This document shows positions 15,861-26,284 of a DNA stretch of 64,000 nt, piece after piece. The stretch comes from Dehalococcoidia bacterium (GTDB taxonomy: Bacteria; Chloroflexota; Dehalococcoidia; Lucifugimonadales; Lucifugimonadaceae). Below the pieces are notes generated by a model that saw only the letters and a program-made list of their open reading frames with translations, was not told where the DNA came from and ran no database searches. The stretch is taken from assembly GCA_030747175.1 (NCBI GenBank), contig JASLLE010000001.1:24084-88083 (forward strand), in the 5' to 3' direction. Position numbers and translations under genes: made by a program. Numbering within the stretch: the stretch's first letter is position 1; each line of letters starts with the position of its first letter.

Positions 15861-18800
15861 ATGACATCACGCGAGCCTGGTCCGCGCTGGGTTCCGCCCG
15901 GGGAGCGGTTGGTCGAGGCGCTGCGAGAGGAAATCGCTGACGCCCGGCGTGAGGATTCGCTTGGCCCCGTCACGGTCGTCCTGCCCTCGTTTCACAGCAC
16001 ATTCTTCCTGCGACGTCGCCTCGCGGCCGACGGGCCGCTGTTCAACGTCCAGTTCATACGCCTGGAAGACTTCTCCGAGGCGCTAGCCGGGGTAGCCGAT
16101 ACCAGGCCTCCGCTCTCCAGGCTCCGAGCGTCCGAGATCATCCAGGCGATCGCGACCGACGAATCGATCCCGCTGCCCGACGCCTTTGGCCGTATTCGAG
16201 GCCAGGACAGCTTCCACAGGGCGCTTCACCGAACGCTCGACGACCTGGACGCCGCAGGCGTGGACCCGGGAGGGCTCGGCGACGGTAGATGGAGATTCAC
16301 GCCGGCGGTTCTCAGACTATACAAACGCTACCGGGAACGGGCGCGTACATTCTCCAGCGCTTCAGACCTCGCCGCCCGGGCGGCTGACGCGGTGCGGTCC
16401 GATGCGCCCGGGTTGGGCCGTTTTGGGCGGATTGTGTTGGTGCTGGTGGAAGAACCGGCGGCACAGCACCTTGAACTGGTCTCTGCGTTGGTGGACAGCC
16501 GCTCGGCCAGGGTTCTGTCCGGTGCTACTGGCGACCCCGATAGCGATCGCCTCCTGTCGCAGATTCCGGGTTTGCCATCGATCCTGGACGAAGATTCCGG
16601 CTCCGTAATCGAATCGGAACCCGGGGGATTCAGGCTCGTGTCGGCGCCCGATCCTGCCGAGGAGGCGCGTTGGATCGTCCGTGACGTGCTCGCCGCCGCG
16701 CGGGACGGCACGCCGTTCGCACGTATCGGGGTTTTTTTTGAAGAACTTTCCTACGGCCCGCGCCTGACCGAGTCTTTCCAGTTGAGCGGGATACCGGTCT
16801 CCGGGCCCTCGCCTGTCACGCTGGCACAGACGCCCGGTGGGCGCTGGATTCTGGGTCTTCTTGCGACCCTGAATCCCGAGCAGCCGGGAGGTTCAGAACG
16901 TCCGAGAGACTCGGGCTTCGCAAGAGACCGGCTGGCTGCCTGGGTGACGGGAAGTCACGTCATCGCTGCTGACGGATCTCCGGCGGCCGGCGCCGCGTGG
17001 GACGAGATATCACGGCGGGCGGGGATTGTCAACGGCCCGGAATCGTGGGACCGGAGGCTGGCGGATTACGTGAGACGGTTGCGGACACGCGCGGAAGGTG
17101 CGGCGAGGCAGCAAGAGAACGACGATGCGTCCCGGCCCGGCTGGATCGCCGAGGCGGACGAGGGCGACCGGCTTCGTGAATTCGTGCGGCACCTGGCGGC
17201 AGAGCCAATACCTTCGGACCAGAACGCATCATGGGGCGATTTCGTCAAATGGCTTCGGACGCTCGAAAACCGGTACGGACGGCCGAAGGCGGATGACGAC
17301 ACGGCGCAGGCCGTGAGTTCAGCTCTGGACTCCATTGCCGACCTCGATTCCATTGAGCTTCCTTTGCCGACCTTCGGCAGATTTCGACGAACGCTCGAAA
17401 GTGAACTCGACCGGCCACTGCCGCGTGTGGGACGCCTCGGAAGAGGGGTGTTCGTCGCACCACTACGGCAGGCGGTGGGATGTGATTTCGACCGCGTGTA
17501 CATCGCAGGTATGGCGGAGGGCAGTTACCCGGCGATCGGTTCAGAGGACCCCTTGCTCCCGGATATCGCGAGGCGCGGCGTACCCGGGCTGAAAACCCTG
17601 GGCGATGAACGCTCAAGCGCTCGAAGACGCTACCTGACGGCGCTTGGAAGCGCGCCGCTACGCGTGTTGGTGCGGCCGCGTTCACAGCCCGGGGCGACGC
17701 GGCAGGTGTGGCCGTCACGCTGGTTTACCGAGGCGGCGGAATCGGTCAATGGCAAACCTCTCCCGACGAATCTCCTTGCCGAAGACAGCCCGGTGGAGGT
17801 CATTGCGCCGGCAGCCCGGCGGCCGCTTGAAATCCCGCCATCCGATCGCTACGAATACGAACTGCGAAGCCTTGTCGCCTGGCAGAGCGTGGGACGCAGA
17901 TCAGAAGACCATTATCTTTTCAACGCCCCCGGAAGAGATCTATCCGCGGGACGAGAACTGGAGAGAAACCGTTTTCAGACTGGCCGGCTAACCCGGTTTG
18001 ACGGCGCTGTCGGCCCGAGTACAAACAGCGCAATGGCGTGGTCGCCGATGTCACTCTCCGACATCGCGTCCCCTACCCGCCTCGAAGCATGGGCCACTTG
18101 CCCGTTCAAGTATTTCCTGACCTACGAGGTGGGGGTCGAGCCTACCGATTCGCCGGAAGCCGCCGAGACGCTCAGCGCCCTGGATCGCGGCATCATCATC
18201 CACGACATCCTCGACCGATTTGTCAAAGACACCCCGGCGCAACAACCGACCAGTCCGGAAAACGACGCCGAACGCCTGGAGCAGGTCACCAGGCAGCAAT
18301 TGGACGCATTTGAACGCGGCGGGCTGACCGGCAGGCCTGTGTTGTGGCGACTGGAGCGGGAGCGGATCAGGCGCGGACTTCTCGACTTCCTGGACGTGCA
18401 TCGATCGAGAATTACGGATCTCGGACAGCGCCCGGTGGCGACCGAGCTTGGCTTCGGAGACGGGCAGGATGTTCCGCCGGTGGTCGTTGAATTGCCGGGT
18501 GGACGAGCGGTGAGGTTCAGGGGGTGGATCGACCGTGTAGACGCCAGCGACGACGGCTCGAAAGCGACCGTGATCGACTACAAAAGCGGCCGAGCGTCGT
18601 ACTTTGCCAATATCGCTTCGGATCCGGTGGACGGCGGGAAGCATCTCCAACTCCCCGTATACGCCCTGGCGGTGAAAGGGTGGCGGCCGGAAACGGAATC
18701 GATCGACGCCGAATTCTGGTTCGTGATGGACGCCGCCGGGTCGAAAAGGGTCGGCACGTCTCTCGAAAGATCCGGCCCACGATTTAAAGAGGTCGTCGAT

Positions 18801-19022
18801 CGGATCGTGGGCGGTATCGAGGAAGGCGTATTCCCGGCATATCCGGGAGAGAGTTCGATCCCCGGGCGAACCGGGAAATACTCGCCCGAGAACTGCGCCT
18901 ACTGCCCCTACGACCGGATCTGTCCCGCCGGTCGTGCGTGGGCATGGGACCGCAAGTCGGGCGATCCGGCGGTCGCGAGGTTCGTGGGACTGTCTGCCGA
19001 TGATGCGGGAGCAACGCCGTGA
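15861..19022 (+). CDS. addB: AddB-like exonuclease subunit, PD-(D/E)XK with Fe-S cysteines
   Basis: This 1053-residue protein is the nuclease partner of an AddAB/RecBCD-type double-strand-break processing enzyme. The N-terminal half resembles a UvrD-like helicase but lacks a Walker A (VTVVLPSFHSTFFLRRRLA in its place), so it is probably an inactive motor used for structure. The C-terminal PD-(D/E)XK nuclease (residues about 735-1030) has RFRGWIDRVDAS and VIDYKSG with the catalytic Asp and Lys. Four cysteines for an iron-sulfur cluster are visible: one in ATCPFKYFLTYEVG and three in CAYCPYDRIC near the C-terminus. Its stop overlaps the GTG start of the helicase gene (GTGA). It belongs to the AddB-like group; the exact subfamily name is uncertain. 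Confidence 0.85.
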   Translation: MTSREPGPRWVPPGERLVEALREEIADARREDSLGPVTVVLPSFHSTFFLRRRLAADGPLFNVQFIRLEDFSEALAGVADTRPPLSRLRASEIIQAIATDESIPLPDAFGRIRGQDSFHRALHRTLDDLDAAGVDPGGLGDGRWRFTPAVLRLYKRYRERARTFSSASDLAARAADAVRSDAPGLGRFGRIVLVLVEEPAAQHLELVSALVDSRSARVLSGATGDPDSDRLLSQIPGLPSILDEDSGSVIESEPGGFRLVSAPDPAEEARWIVRDVLAAARDGTPFARIGVFFEELSYGPRLTESFQLSGIPVSGPSPVTLAQTPGGRWILGLLATLNPEQPGGSERPRDSGFARDRLAAWVTGSHVIAADGSPAAGAAWDEISRRAGIVNGPESWDRRLADYVRRLRTRAEGAARQQENDDASRPGWIAEADEGDRLREFVRHLAAEPIPSDQNASWGDFVKWLRTLENRYGRPKADDDTAQAVSSALDSIADLDSIELPLPTFGRFRRTLESELDRPLPRVGRLGRGVFVAPLRQAVGCDFDRVYIAGMAEGSYPAIGSEDPLLPDIARRGVPGLKTLGDERSSARRRYLTALGSAPLRVLVRPRSQPGATRQVWPSRWFTEAAESVNGKPLPTNLLAEDSPVEVIAPAARRPLEIPPSDRYEYELRSLVAWQSVGRRSEDHYLFNAPGRDLSAGRELERNRFQTGRLTRFDGAVGPSTNSAMAWSPMSLSDIASPTRLEAWATCPFKYFLTYEVGVEPTDSPEAAETLSALDRGIIIHDILDRFVKDTPAQQPTSPENDAERLEQVTRQQLDAFERGGLTGRPVLWRLERERIRRGLLDFLDVHRSRITDLGQRPVATELGFGDGQDVPPVVVELPGGRAVRFRGWIDRVDASDDGSKATVIDYKSGRASYFANIASDPVDGGKHLQLPVYALAVKGWRPETESIDAEFWFVMDAAGSKRVGTSLERSGPRFKEVVDRIVGGIEEGVFPAYPGESSIPGRTGKYSPENCAYCPYDRICPAGRAWAWDRKSGDPAVARFVGLSADDAGATP

Positions 19023-22000
19023 CGACGCGTGACGCAGATGCCCGCGCGCGCATCGTTGAAGATCTCGATTCCAGCCTGTTCGTGGAAGCCGGCGCCGGCA
19101 CCGGAAAGACCACAGCGCTGGTCGGCCGGGTCACGGCTCTTCTGAGACGGGGCGTTCCGGTCACGAAACTGGTGGTCATCACATTCACCCGCGCCGCCGC
19201 CGCAGAGCTCCGGGAGAAGGTGCGCATCGAGGTCACCGAGGCTCGCGAGAACGCCGAGATCGGCAGTCCCGAACGGGAATACCTGGACACCGCCGTTCGC
19301 GAGATCGACTTCGCCGTTATCCAGACCATCGACTCCTTCGCACTGTCCATGCTGCGAGAACGGCCGCTGGAAGCGGGACTGCCGCCGGTGATCGAACCGG
19401 TGGACGAGGTGCAGGCGGAACTCAACTTTGACGAGGCATGGTCCCAGTGGCTGGACGATCAGCCAGATGACGGCGAGTTCGCTTCAGCGATCGCGATGGC
19501 GTTTCGTCTCGGTTTGCGCACACCGCTAGCGGATCTGTACGAAACCACCCGACGACTGCACGACAACTATCACCTTGTGAGCGAACACGACTTCACCGAA
19601 TCTGGCGCGATCCCCCGGGTTGCCGGTCAAAGTATTGTCGAAGCGGGGAAGTGGTTGCCCGGCATGGTCCGGTTTTGCCGGCTTCCGGAGGGCGACAAGT
19701 TGACCGCCAGTCTGGAGGATTTCGGGTCGGTCGCGGAACGGCTCGAGCGTGTCGGCCCGGACAGCGAAGACGCTGACTGGCTGCTGGCCAGCGAAAACGT
19801 CACGCTCTCGCAAAACGGGGGCAGGCAGGGAGACTGGGGTGAAGACGCGTCCGGAGTCAACGCCTGCAAATCGGCCAAGGCACACCTGAAATACTTCCAG
19901 GGTCTGCTGGATGGTGAACTCTCCGACCTCAGACGACACGCCGTCGGCGAGTTACTTGGTCACCTGAAGGTGTTCGTAACCGGGTACGCCGAAGAGCGTC
20001 GTAACGCAGGGATCGCAGAGTTCCACGACATGCTGACCTGGGCGGTGCAGCTCCTCGAAGATGACGACGCCCGAAGACACTTCCAGGAGCGTTACACGTA
20101 CGTCCTTGTCGATGAATTCCAGGACACCGACCCTCTTCAGGTGGACCTTGTTCGCGGGCTTACCGACCGTGACGGCGCCGGGCAACCTGCCCCGGGCGCC
20201 CTGTTCGTCGTCGGCGATCCCAAACAATCAATCTATCGTTTCCGGCACGCCGATCTGCCGACGTTAAACAGGCTGCGAAACGAGCCGCACGTTGATCTCA
20301 CCCTGATCACCGAGAACTTCCGCTCAAACCCGTCGCTGGTGGGATGGGTGAACCATGTGTTCGCTCGCTGGATGGACGGCGGCGGAAGCCCGTACCAGGC
20401 CGACTACGTCGCGCTTGAAAGCAGCGACAATCCGCCGGAAACCGAGCCACGCTTCGGCGTGCACCTTGCGGGGGAAGCGCTCCCGGAAAGAAGAATTGAG
20501 GCGGTGCGCCGAACGGAGATGGCGGACCTCTCGCGTGTCGCCCGCGAGGTCGGCGATGGCCGGTGGATGGTGCGGGATGGCGACGGCCTGAGAGCGTCCC
20601 GTTACGGCGATCTCTGCATCTTGATCCCCCGGCGCACAGCACTGCCATTGCTTGAACGAGCCCTGGATGAACACGAGGTGCCGTACACGACCGCCGGGAA
20701 TTCGCTCATTTTTGCGACCGAGGACATCCGGGATCTCCTGAGCGCGTTGACTGCGATAGACGATCCAACAGACCAGGTGGCCGTCGTTGCGGCGCTCCGA
20801 TCGCCGGCATACGCCTGTTCGGATGTCGATCTCTGGAGATGGGCGCGGTCCAGAAACGGCTTCAATTATCTCGAAACACTTCCCGGCAACGACTCCGGCG
20901 AAAAGGGCCCGGTGGCGAGGGCGTTTGCGTCCCTGCGGACTCTCCACAACGAACGGCTCGACACATCGCCCGGGGTCTTGATCGAACGGTTCGTCCGGGA
21001 GCGGAGGCTGCGGGAACTTGCACTCGCAGGTGGGCGCGCCGAGGAGCGATGGTCGCGTATCCAGATCGTCGCCGAGATGGCGCGACGCCTTGCCGACGCA
21101 GGCCGGCCGTCGTTGCGTGATTTCGTGCTCTGGGGGCGTCAGCAGGCCGAGCGGGACGTGCGCGCGCCAGATGCCGCCGCTACCGAGGAGACAGATGTAG
21201 TTCGGGTTATGACGGTCCACGCCGCGAAGGGCCTCGAGTTCCCCATCGTGATGCTAACCGGATTGAATTCGGGCGAACGGAATCGCCCCGATAACGCCCT
21301 GTTCGACTATAACGAGGGTGCCGCGTCACATATCGGCGTACGCATGGGCTCCAGTTCCGCTTACTTCGAGTCCGGCGGATTCGATGCGCTTCGAGATCAG
21401 GAGAGGGACGCCGGGAAGATGGAGAACGTCCGCCTTATGTACGTGGCGGCGACGCGTGCAAGGGATCACCTGATCGTCAGCACGTACAGGAAGGACAATG
21501 ACAGGTCGTCCCCGGCTGCGTTGATCGCCGGATATTCGGAGGACGCGCGGGAAACCTGGTCCCCGATCGCCGCGCTTTCCATGCAGCCCGGGGCGCAAAG
21601 CCTACCAGTGAACGCCATCCCTCAGGTCGATGCTCTGGACGACCCGGAAGCGTGGGAAAGGGAACATTTGGAGTTGATCCGCCGGATGCAGGCCTCGCCG
21701 GTGGTCGCGGCTTCATCGCTCCATGAACCGGGAGAGCTTCCGAAGCAGCAGAAGACCGAAGATGGGCAGATCGAAGTCGATCCCTGGAGGCGCGGGCGGG
21801 CGGCCAGTGCGATCGGACGCGCCGTTCACGCCGTCTTGCAGGACGTTGATCTGGGCGACCCGTATCTTTTGGGGGCTCTCTCGGCGAAACACGCTCGTTC
21901 TCACGATGTGGTTGACTCTGAGCAAGAGGTTCTTGACCTGGCGAAGGCGACGCTGGAAGCGCCCGTGATGCGCCGCGCCGCTGAAGCGGACTCAAGAGGC

Positions 22001-22360
22001 AGGACGTGGCGGGAGTCGTACGTCAGCGCGCCGGTCGGCCACAAAGGGGTGATCCTGGAAGGGTACGTGGATCTGTTGTTCGAAGACGATGACGGATCGC
22101 TGGTCATTGTCGATTACAAGACCGACCGGACGAACGAGGCCGCAGAACTGTATGAACTGCAACTCGGGGCGTACGCGGCTGCGGTAAGGAGGGCGACCGG
22201 CCGTGACGTGAGCCAGGCGGTTCTCGTATTTTCCCGTCGGGCTCAGGAGGCGCTTGCCGGTGGCACGGACATTGAGGCTGCGCAACGCCCGGTCGCCGAC
22301 CTGGATCAGGCAGCAGATGGCGCGATAAGGCTCGCAGAAGAACGGTCATCCGCCGGATGA
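19019..22360 (+). CDS. addA: AddA-like UvrD-family helicase/nuclease
   Basis: The 1113-residue protein combines a superfamily 1A helicase with a C-terminal nuclease. Walker A is EAGAGTGKTTALVGRV at residues about 23-38, motif Ia is VVITFTRAAAAELREK, motif II is VLVDEFQDTDPLQ, motif III is VVGDPKQSIYRFRHAD, and motif V/VI appear as VMTVHAAKGLEFPIVM and VRLMYVAATRARDHL. The nuclease has EGYVDLLFEDDD and VIVDYKTDRT. Together with the overlapping upstream addB-like gene it should resect double-strand breaks for RecA loading. The start is the GTG overlapping the previous stop, and the end overlaps the next lipoprotein gene by ATGA, an unexpected operon partner. Confidence 0.92.
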   Translation: MTTRDADARARIVEDLDSSLFVEAGAGTGKTTALVGRVTALLRRGVPVTKLVVITFTRAAAAELREKVRIEVTEARENAEIGSPEREYLDTAVREIDFAVIQTIDSFALSMLRERPLEAGLPPVIEPVDEVQAELNFDEAWSQWLDDQPDDGEFASAIAMAFRLGLRTPLADLYETTRRLHDNYHLVSEHDFTESGAIPRVAGQSIVEAGKWLPGMVRFCRLPEGDKLTASLEDFGSVAERLERVGPDSEDADWLLASENVTLSQNGGRQGDWGEDASGVNACKSAKAHLKYFQGLLDGELSDLRRHAVGELLGHLKVFVTGYAEERRNAGIAEFHDMLTWAVQLLEDDDARRHFQERYTYVLVDEFQDTDPLQVDLVRGLTDRDGAGQPAPGALFVVGDPKQSIYRFRHADLPTLNRLRNEPHVDLTLITENFRSNPSLVGWVNHVFARWMDGGGSPYQADYVALESSDNPPETEPRFGVHLAGEALPERRIEAVRRTEMADLSRVAREVGDGRWMVRDGDGLRASRYGDLCILIPRRTALPLLERALDEHEVPYTTAGNSLIFATEDIRDLLSALTAIDDPTDQVAVVAALRSPAYACSDVDLWRWARSRNGFNYLETLPGNDSGEKGPVARAFASLRTLHNERLDTSPGVLIERFVRERRLRELALAGGRAEERWSRIQIVAEMARRLADAGRPSLRDFVLWGRQQAERDVRAPDAAATEETDVVRVMTVHAAKGLEFPIVMLTGLNSGERNRPDNALFDYNEGAASHIGVRMGSSSAYFESGGFDALRDQERDAGKMENVRLMYVAATRARDHLIVSTYRKDNDRSSPAALIAGYSEDARETWSPIAALSMQPGAQSLPVNAIPQVDALDDPEAWEREHLELIRRMQASPVVAASSLHEPGELPKQQKTEDGQIEVDPWRRGRAASAIGRAVHAVLQDVDLGDPYLLGALSAKHARSHDVVDSEQEVLDLAKATLEAPVMRRAAEADSRGRTWRESYVSAPVGHKGVILEGYVDLLFEDDDGSLVIVDYKTDRTNEAAELYELQLGAYAAAVRRATGRDVSQAVLVFSRRAQEALAGGTDIEAAQRPVADLDQAADGAIRLAEERSSAG

Positions 22361-25167
22361 GGCGCGCCGTCTTGTTACTGGGGGTGATCGTAATAGCGAC
22401 CGGGGTGTCCTGTTCCGATAACGGCGCAAGTGTTCCAGAGCCCACTCCAGGCAGCGCCATCGGGCCCACGCCTTCCGCGGCTCCTTCTCCCGCCACATCG
22501 GACCCGACAGCGGCAGCACCGGAGCCAGGTGTTCTTGATCCCGGACCGACTCCTCGGCCATTGCCCACGAGCACTCCATCACCGACCCCGGTTCTCCCGT
22601 CGCCAACGCCTGAACCCGCTCCCACCGCAACGCCACACGCCGCACCTTCCCCCACCTCCTCACCCGTCCCGACGCCCGCGGCGATACCCCCGGTCCCAAC
22701 CCCGACTGCGATAGCGACCCCGACTCCAACGATTTCACCAATTCCGACACCTTCTCCAACCCCGTTTCCCCCTCCGACGCAGATCCCCCTGCCGACCGCA
22801 ACGCCCGTTGCAACAGCAACACCTTCGCCGACCGCGATACCCTCGACAACGCCCGCGCCGACCGTAATATCCGCGCCAACGTCTACGCCCGCGCCACCAA
22901 TTCCCACTCCTGTCTCGATCGCGACTCCAACCCCCGCACCGAAGATCAACCTGCGGCCAACAAGTCCCGGCGCGAGCCAGTCACCGTTGTTCGTCCACGC
23001 CGAACCTGGGGCGAGCGATCCCGGTGACCTTCGAACCGGATCTGTTGCATACCTTGACTGGTTCTTCGAGAACGACTCACCATTCCCGACCGAGACCGAG
23101 TTTGAATCCCATGTCTACGTGGACGGAGTGTTTGTCGGTAGCTGGGTCAGCACACAGGCGCCGCCGTTTCAACCCTTCGGAATACGTGACTGGGACGATT
23201 TGAACAATCGCGTCAGGCTTGATCGGGGCGATCACGTTTTCAGCCTGATCGTTGACGCGCTTGACCAGATCCCGGAAAAGGATGAAACGGACAACGTATA
23301 TGAGCGGACATTCACGTGGGGAGGTGAGCCGCTAGCTACCCCCCAGCCAGCCGCCCGAGCCGTCAACCTTGTTATCGAACCGGCGTCTGACAGGCTTGAA
23401 CCCGTGGTAACGGCAGCCGTTTCCGGTTCCGGAAACTCCGGCCCACTCACGGTGGACGATACGACCTTCATCAGCTGGAGGGCCGGAAACCACGGCCTCG
23501 CCTCGACCGATGCCACGATTTCGGTTCATGTTTACTTTGACGATGTACTCGTGGATCGTCGGCTGGTCGATGGGCTCCCGGCGCTCTCGGGTTCGGCATT
23601 GACCGACTGGGAAGGATTGGACGACAAGATTCGCATCACCCCCGGGGAGCACACGCTGAAGGTAGCGATCGACCCCGGCAATCTGATCGACGAATCTGAT
23701 GAGACCGATAATGTCGTCACCGCCGTGCTCACCTGGGGCACCGGACCCGCGATCTCGCCGGAGCCGGTGCCGGAGGCGACCCCGATCCTCGCGCCGCCTC
23801 ACGAGGAGTTAACACAACCCAATCTGGTGACATACGTGCCATCGGGCTGGGACGCGCCGCTCGTAATCAGAGACACGGCGTCCAGCGCATCGATAGAGGG
23901 GCGCAACGGGCACGTACCCGCTTTCACCGCGGGGATCGTGGACTACGCCATCAAGAACGCCAGCCCCGTCGCCAGCCTGAACGAGTTCCGTACGACCCTG
24001 CTGTTGGACGATGTCCCGATAGATGATTCCGGCTTCACTTCGGGCGGCGCCGGCAGCATCTGGAAAGTCGATGCAGCGGTCCCGGCGGCTCGCCTTACCC
24101 CGGGGACCCACACGTTGCGACTGGTGATCGATTCGGGCAGCGAAGTCAGGGAGTCAGACGAAACCGATAATTCGTTCACCATCGTGTTCGATGTGGCAGC
24201 CGGACCGGCGCCCGCGCCGACGGCGCCCACGACGTACAGTGATGCCGAGATCACGGCGATGCTCGCCATTGTTCCGGATCTGTTCCTCCAGACGACGAAT
24301 GCAGACGAGCCGCGTGAATCTGGCGAGGACTGGCTTTCAGACGTGTATGCCGTCGCGGACGCGGCTTACTTTCTCTCCACCGGATCGTCCCTGGATGACG
24401 AGCGCGTCGAGATTTCTTTGTTGTCGCGCGCTGAATACGACGTGGAAAACCTGGCGATATGCCTGGAGAGGCAGGCCAGCCTCACGACATCTGAATACGA
24501 TTCCACGCTCGCTGACTGTCGTGCGACGATCAAAAGATCGGTCGGCCTGACATGGAGCGGGACCGGGGTCGCCAGGGTGCGTGTCGATGCCTCGACGACG
24601 CCGACCAGCGTGCTGGCCACCCTGCTGCACGAGATCGGGCACGCCCGGTCAGCGATTCTGGTTCCGGCGACATCAGGTACTGTCCAGAGCGATGCGCGTT
24701 CAGCCATCGGCGAGGCGCAGGCACAGGTCTTCGAGGCGGTCGGGATGCGGCATATCGAGGAGTTCCTGGGCGAAAAGTTCACACGGTATCCAGACCTGGC
24801 CGTACTGCGATATGACGTCAATGGTCTATTGGATTTCGAGGTGGAAAAGGCGGCAGAACTCGAGGAACACAGCCTCGGGTATGAAGTCATGTGGCGGGCC
24901 GCGTTGCAGAACGTGGGAGGGCTGGGCCTGGCGGCCGAATTACGGGAGGCCGGGGTGTTGAGCGCGGCATCAACGCTGGCGTATTACGACTACTTGCTGA
25001 CCATAGGCGGTCAGGATCCAGTCGCCTGGGTAAATGCACGACTCGCGGGCGACGACAGCCTGATCGGAGAGTTTCGTGAGATCACATTGTCTCGGCTCGT
25101 GGAGGGGCTTCCGCCTGAATCAGAAGGACATCCGCATTTACTGGACCTGACCTTCCTGGCCCCTTGA
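22357..25167 (+). CDS. Lipoprotein with CARDB repeats and a HEIGH zinc-protease-like domain
   Basis: The 936-residue product starts with a signal peptide ending at a plausible lipid-attached Cys (VIVIATGVSC). Residues about 25-200 are a Pro/Thr linker of PTPTP-type repeats. Three CARDB-like beta-sandwich domains follow, near residues 205-325, 335-470 and 485-620, each ending in an EKDETDN, DESDETDN or RESDETDN signature. The C-terminal domain (about 630-936) is helical and contains TLLHEIGHARSAI, an HExxH metallopeptidase motif, with a possible third ligand Glu in IGEAQAQVFEAVG about 25 residues later. This points to a surface-anchored zinc protease presented on a stalk. The family of the protease-like domain is not recognised. 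ATGA overlap with addA suggests co-transcription, though a functional link is hard to see. Confidence 0.75.
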   Translation: MRRAVLLLGVIVIATGVSCSDNGASVPEPTPGSAIGPTPSAAPSPATSDPTAAAPEPGVLDPGPTPRPLPTSTPSPTPVLPSPTPEPAPTATPHAAPSPTSSPVPTPAAIPPVPTPTAIATPTPTISPIPTPSPTPFPPPTQIPLPTATPVATATPSPTAIPSTTPAPTVISAPTSTPAPPIPTPVSIATPTPAPKINLRPTSPGASQSPLFVHAEPGASDPGDLRTGSVAYLDWFFENDSPFPTETEFESHVYVDGVFVGSWVSTQAPPFQPFGIRDWDDLNNRVRLDRGDHVFSLIVDALDQIPEKDETDNVYERTFTWGGEPLATPQPAARAVNLVIEPASDRLEPVVTAAVSGSGNSGPLTVDDTTFISWRAGNHGLASTDATISVHVYFDDVLVDRRLVDGLPALSGSALTDWEGLDDKIRITPGEHTLKVAIDPGNLIDESDETDNVVTAVLTWGTGPAISPEPVPEATPILAPPHEELTQPNLVTYVPSGWDAPLVIRDTASSASIEGRNGHVPAFTAGIVDYAIKNASPVASLNEFRTTLLLDDVPIDDSGFTSGGAGSIWKVDAAVPAARLTPGTHTLRLVIDSGSEVRESDETDNSFTIVFDVAAGPAPAPTAPTTYSDAEITAMLAIVPDLFLQTTNADEPRESGEDWLSDVYAVADAAYFLSTGSSLDDERVEISLLSRAEYDVENLAICLERQASLTTSEYDSTLADCRATIKRSVGLTWSGTGVARVRVDASTTPTSVLATLLHEIGHARSAILVPATSGTVQSDARSAIGEAQAQVFEAVGMRHIEEFLGEKFTRYPDLAVLRYDVNGLLDFEVEKAAELEEHSLGYEVMWRAALQNVGGLGLAAELREAGVLSAASTLAYYDYLLTIGGQDPVAWVNARLAGDDSLIGEFREITLSRLVEGLPPESEGHPHLLDLTFLAP

Positions 25168-25342
25168 ACGTTCCCGATACTTCTCGGCCCGATTCTTTTC
25201 CGGTTTCGGCGCATAATCTCCCCCGGCTCGAAAACATTTCTGGCTGGAAGCGCGCCGAATCGGCTCGGCGGTCGTATCAAGTCAATGGCCGCACATCGGC
25301 CTGATCGATCCCCCGACAATAAAGGCCAGGTTAACCCGGCAT

Positions 25343-26281
25343 ATGACCGTCTCTGTAGCCAGCTTCACAGCACTTTATCGTCGAGGCACGCGAACTCTGC
25401 TCCTGGTGCTTGCGCCGGTGTTTGTCCTGCTGGCGGCGGCGTGCGGCGGAGGTGTGAGCGACGAAGAGTTGGAAACGGCGATCGCGATAGCCCGGCAAAC
25501 GGCGGTGGAGGATGCTGTCGCGACGGCGGTCGCCGAGATCCCCGGGATATCGCCGATTCCAACACCAGCCCCGACCGCTACGCCGCGACCTGCGCCTACC
25601 CCACAACCCGTCGCAACACCGGCTCCCACGGCAACACCCGGTCCAGACTTTGCGCAGATCTACCGGGACCGGGTATTTTCTGTTTTCCAGATCGAGATCG
25701 AGGGCGATAAAGGATCGGCCTGGATGATCGATGAAGGCGTACTGGTCACCAATCAGCACGTCGTAGGTGATAACGAGATCGTCCTGGTCAGACAGGCCCT
25801 CGGTGGGCCGTTTCAGGCCGTGGTGGCGACCACCGATCTCGACCGGGATCTTGCGTTGCTGTTTTTCGATCCCGCCGCCACCGACTCTGTTCCGATGTTG
25901 ACGGGGTCAATGACCGCCGATGAAATCGCCGAACCTCTTATGGCGCTCGGTTACTCGGAAGGTTCGCCCAAGCCGGACGGCTCGGTCGGAGCGGCCCGTG
26001 TCAAGATGGGCGTCCTGTCCCAGATGATCGACCTCGGTCCTGCGGGTATCAACCTGACGATGGACGCCGCCATCGACCCGGGTGAAAGCGGCGGTCCGGT
26101 GTTAAACAGATACGGAGAGGTGGTCGGAATGAACCGGGGCATCCGGGTCACCACCCCCGATGGCAGCAGCCCGGTTTTCGGTACCTTCTACGCCCTGCAT
26201 GTGGACGACATCAAGATCTGGTACGAGACGATCAGGACGATCCTTTCGCAGAACCAGATCCCCGGGACGCAGGGTCCGTAG
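25343..26281 (+). CDS. Trypsin-like serine protease lipoprotein
   Basis: The 312-residue protein has an N-terminal hydrophobic export signal with a lipobox-like LLAAACGGG, a short helix, and a Pro/Thr linker at residues about 70-105. It then shows a chymotrypsin-fold protease of the DegP/HtrA type without a PDZ domain. The catalytic triad is readable: His in VTNQHVVGD, Asp in TTDLDRDLALLFF and Ser in DPGESGGPVLNRYGEVVG. The same linker style as the preceding CARDB lipoprotein suggests both are displayed on the outer face of the membrane. The ATG at 25343 is chosen because it gives the complete signal peptide. Substrate unknown. Confidence 0.87.
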   Translation: MTVSVASFTALYRRGTRTLLLVLAPVFVLLAAACGGGVSDEELETAIAIARQTAVEDAVATAVAEIPGISPIPTPAPTATPRPAPTPQPVATPAPTATPGPDFAQIYRDRVFSVFQIEIEGDKGSAWMIDEGVLVTNQHVVGDNEIVLVRQALGGPFQAVVATTDLDRDLALLFFDPAATDSVPMLTGSMTADEIAEPLMALGYSEGSPKPDGSVGAARVKMGVLSQMIDLGPAGINLTMDAAIDPGESGGPVLNRYGEVVGMNRGIRVTTPDGSSPVFGTFYALHVDDIKIWYETIRTILSQNQIPGTQGP

Positions 26282-26284
26282 GGG

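Noticed and set aside
22420..22960. Short tandem repeats that might suggest a CRISPR or satellite array
   Set aside because: They are in-frame Pro-Thr codons of the lipoprotein linker, without regular repeat-spacer spacing. No CRISPR array was found anywhere in the window.
25285..25710. 141-residue plus-strand frame over the start of the serine protease
   Set aside because: It overlaps the signal peptide and catalytic-domain frame of the trypsin-like lipoprotein and has no domain of its own.
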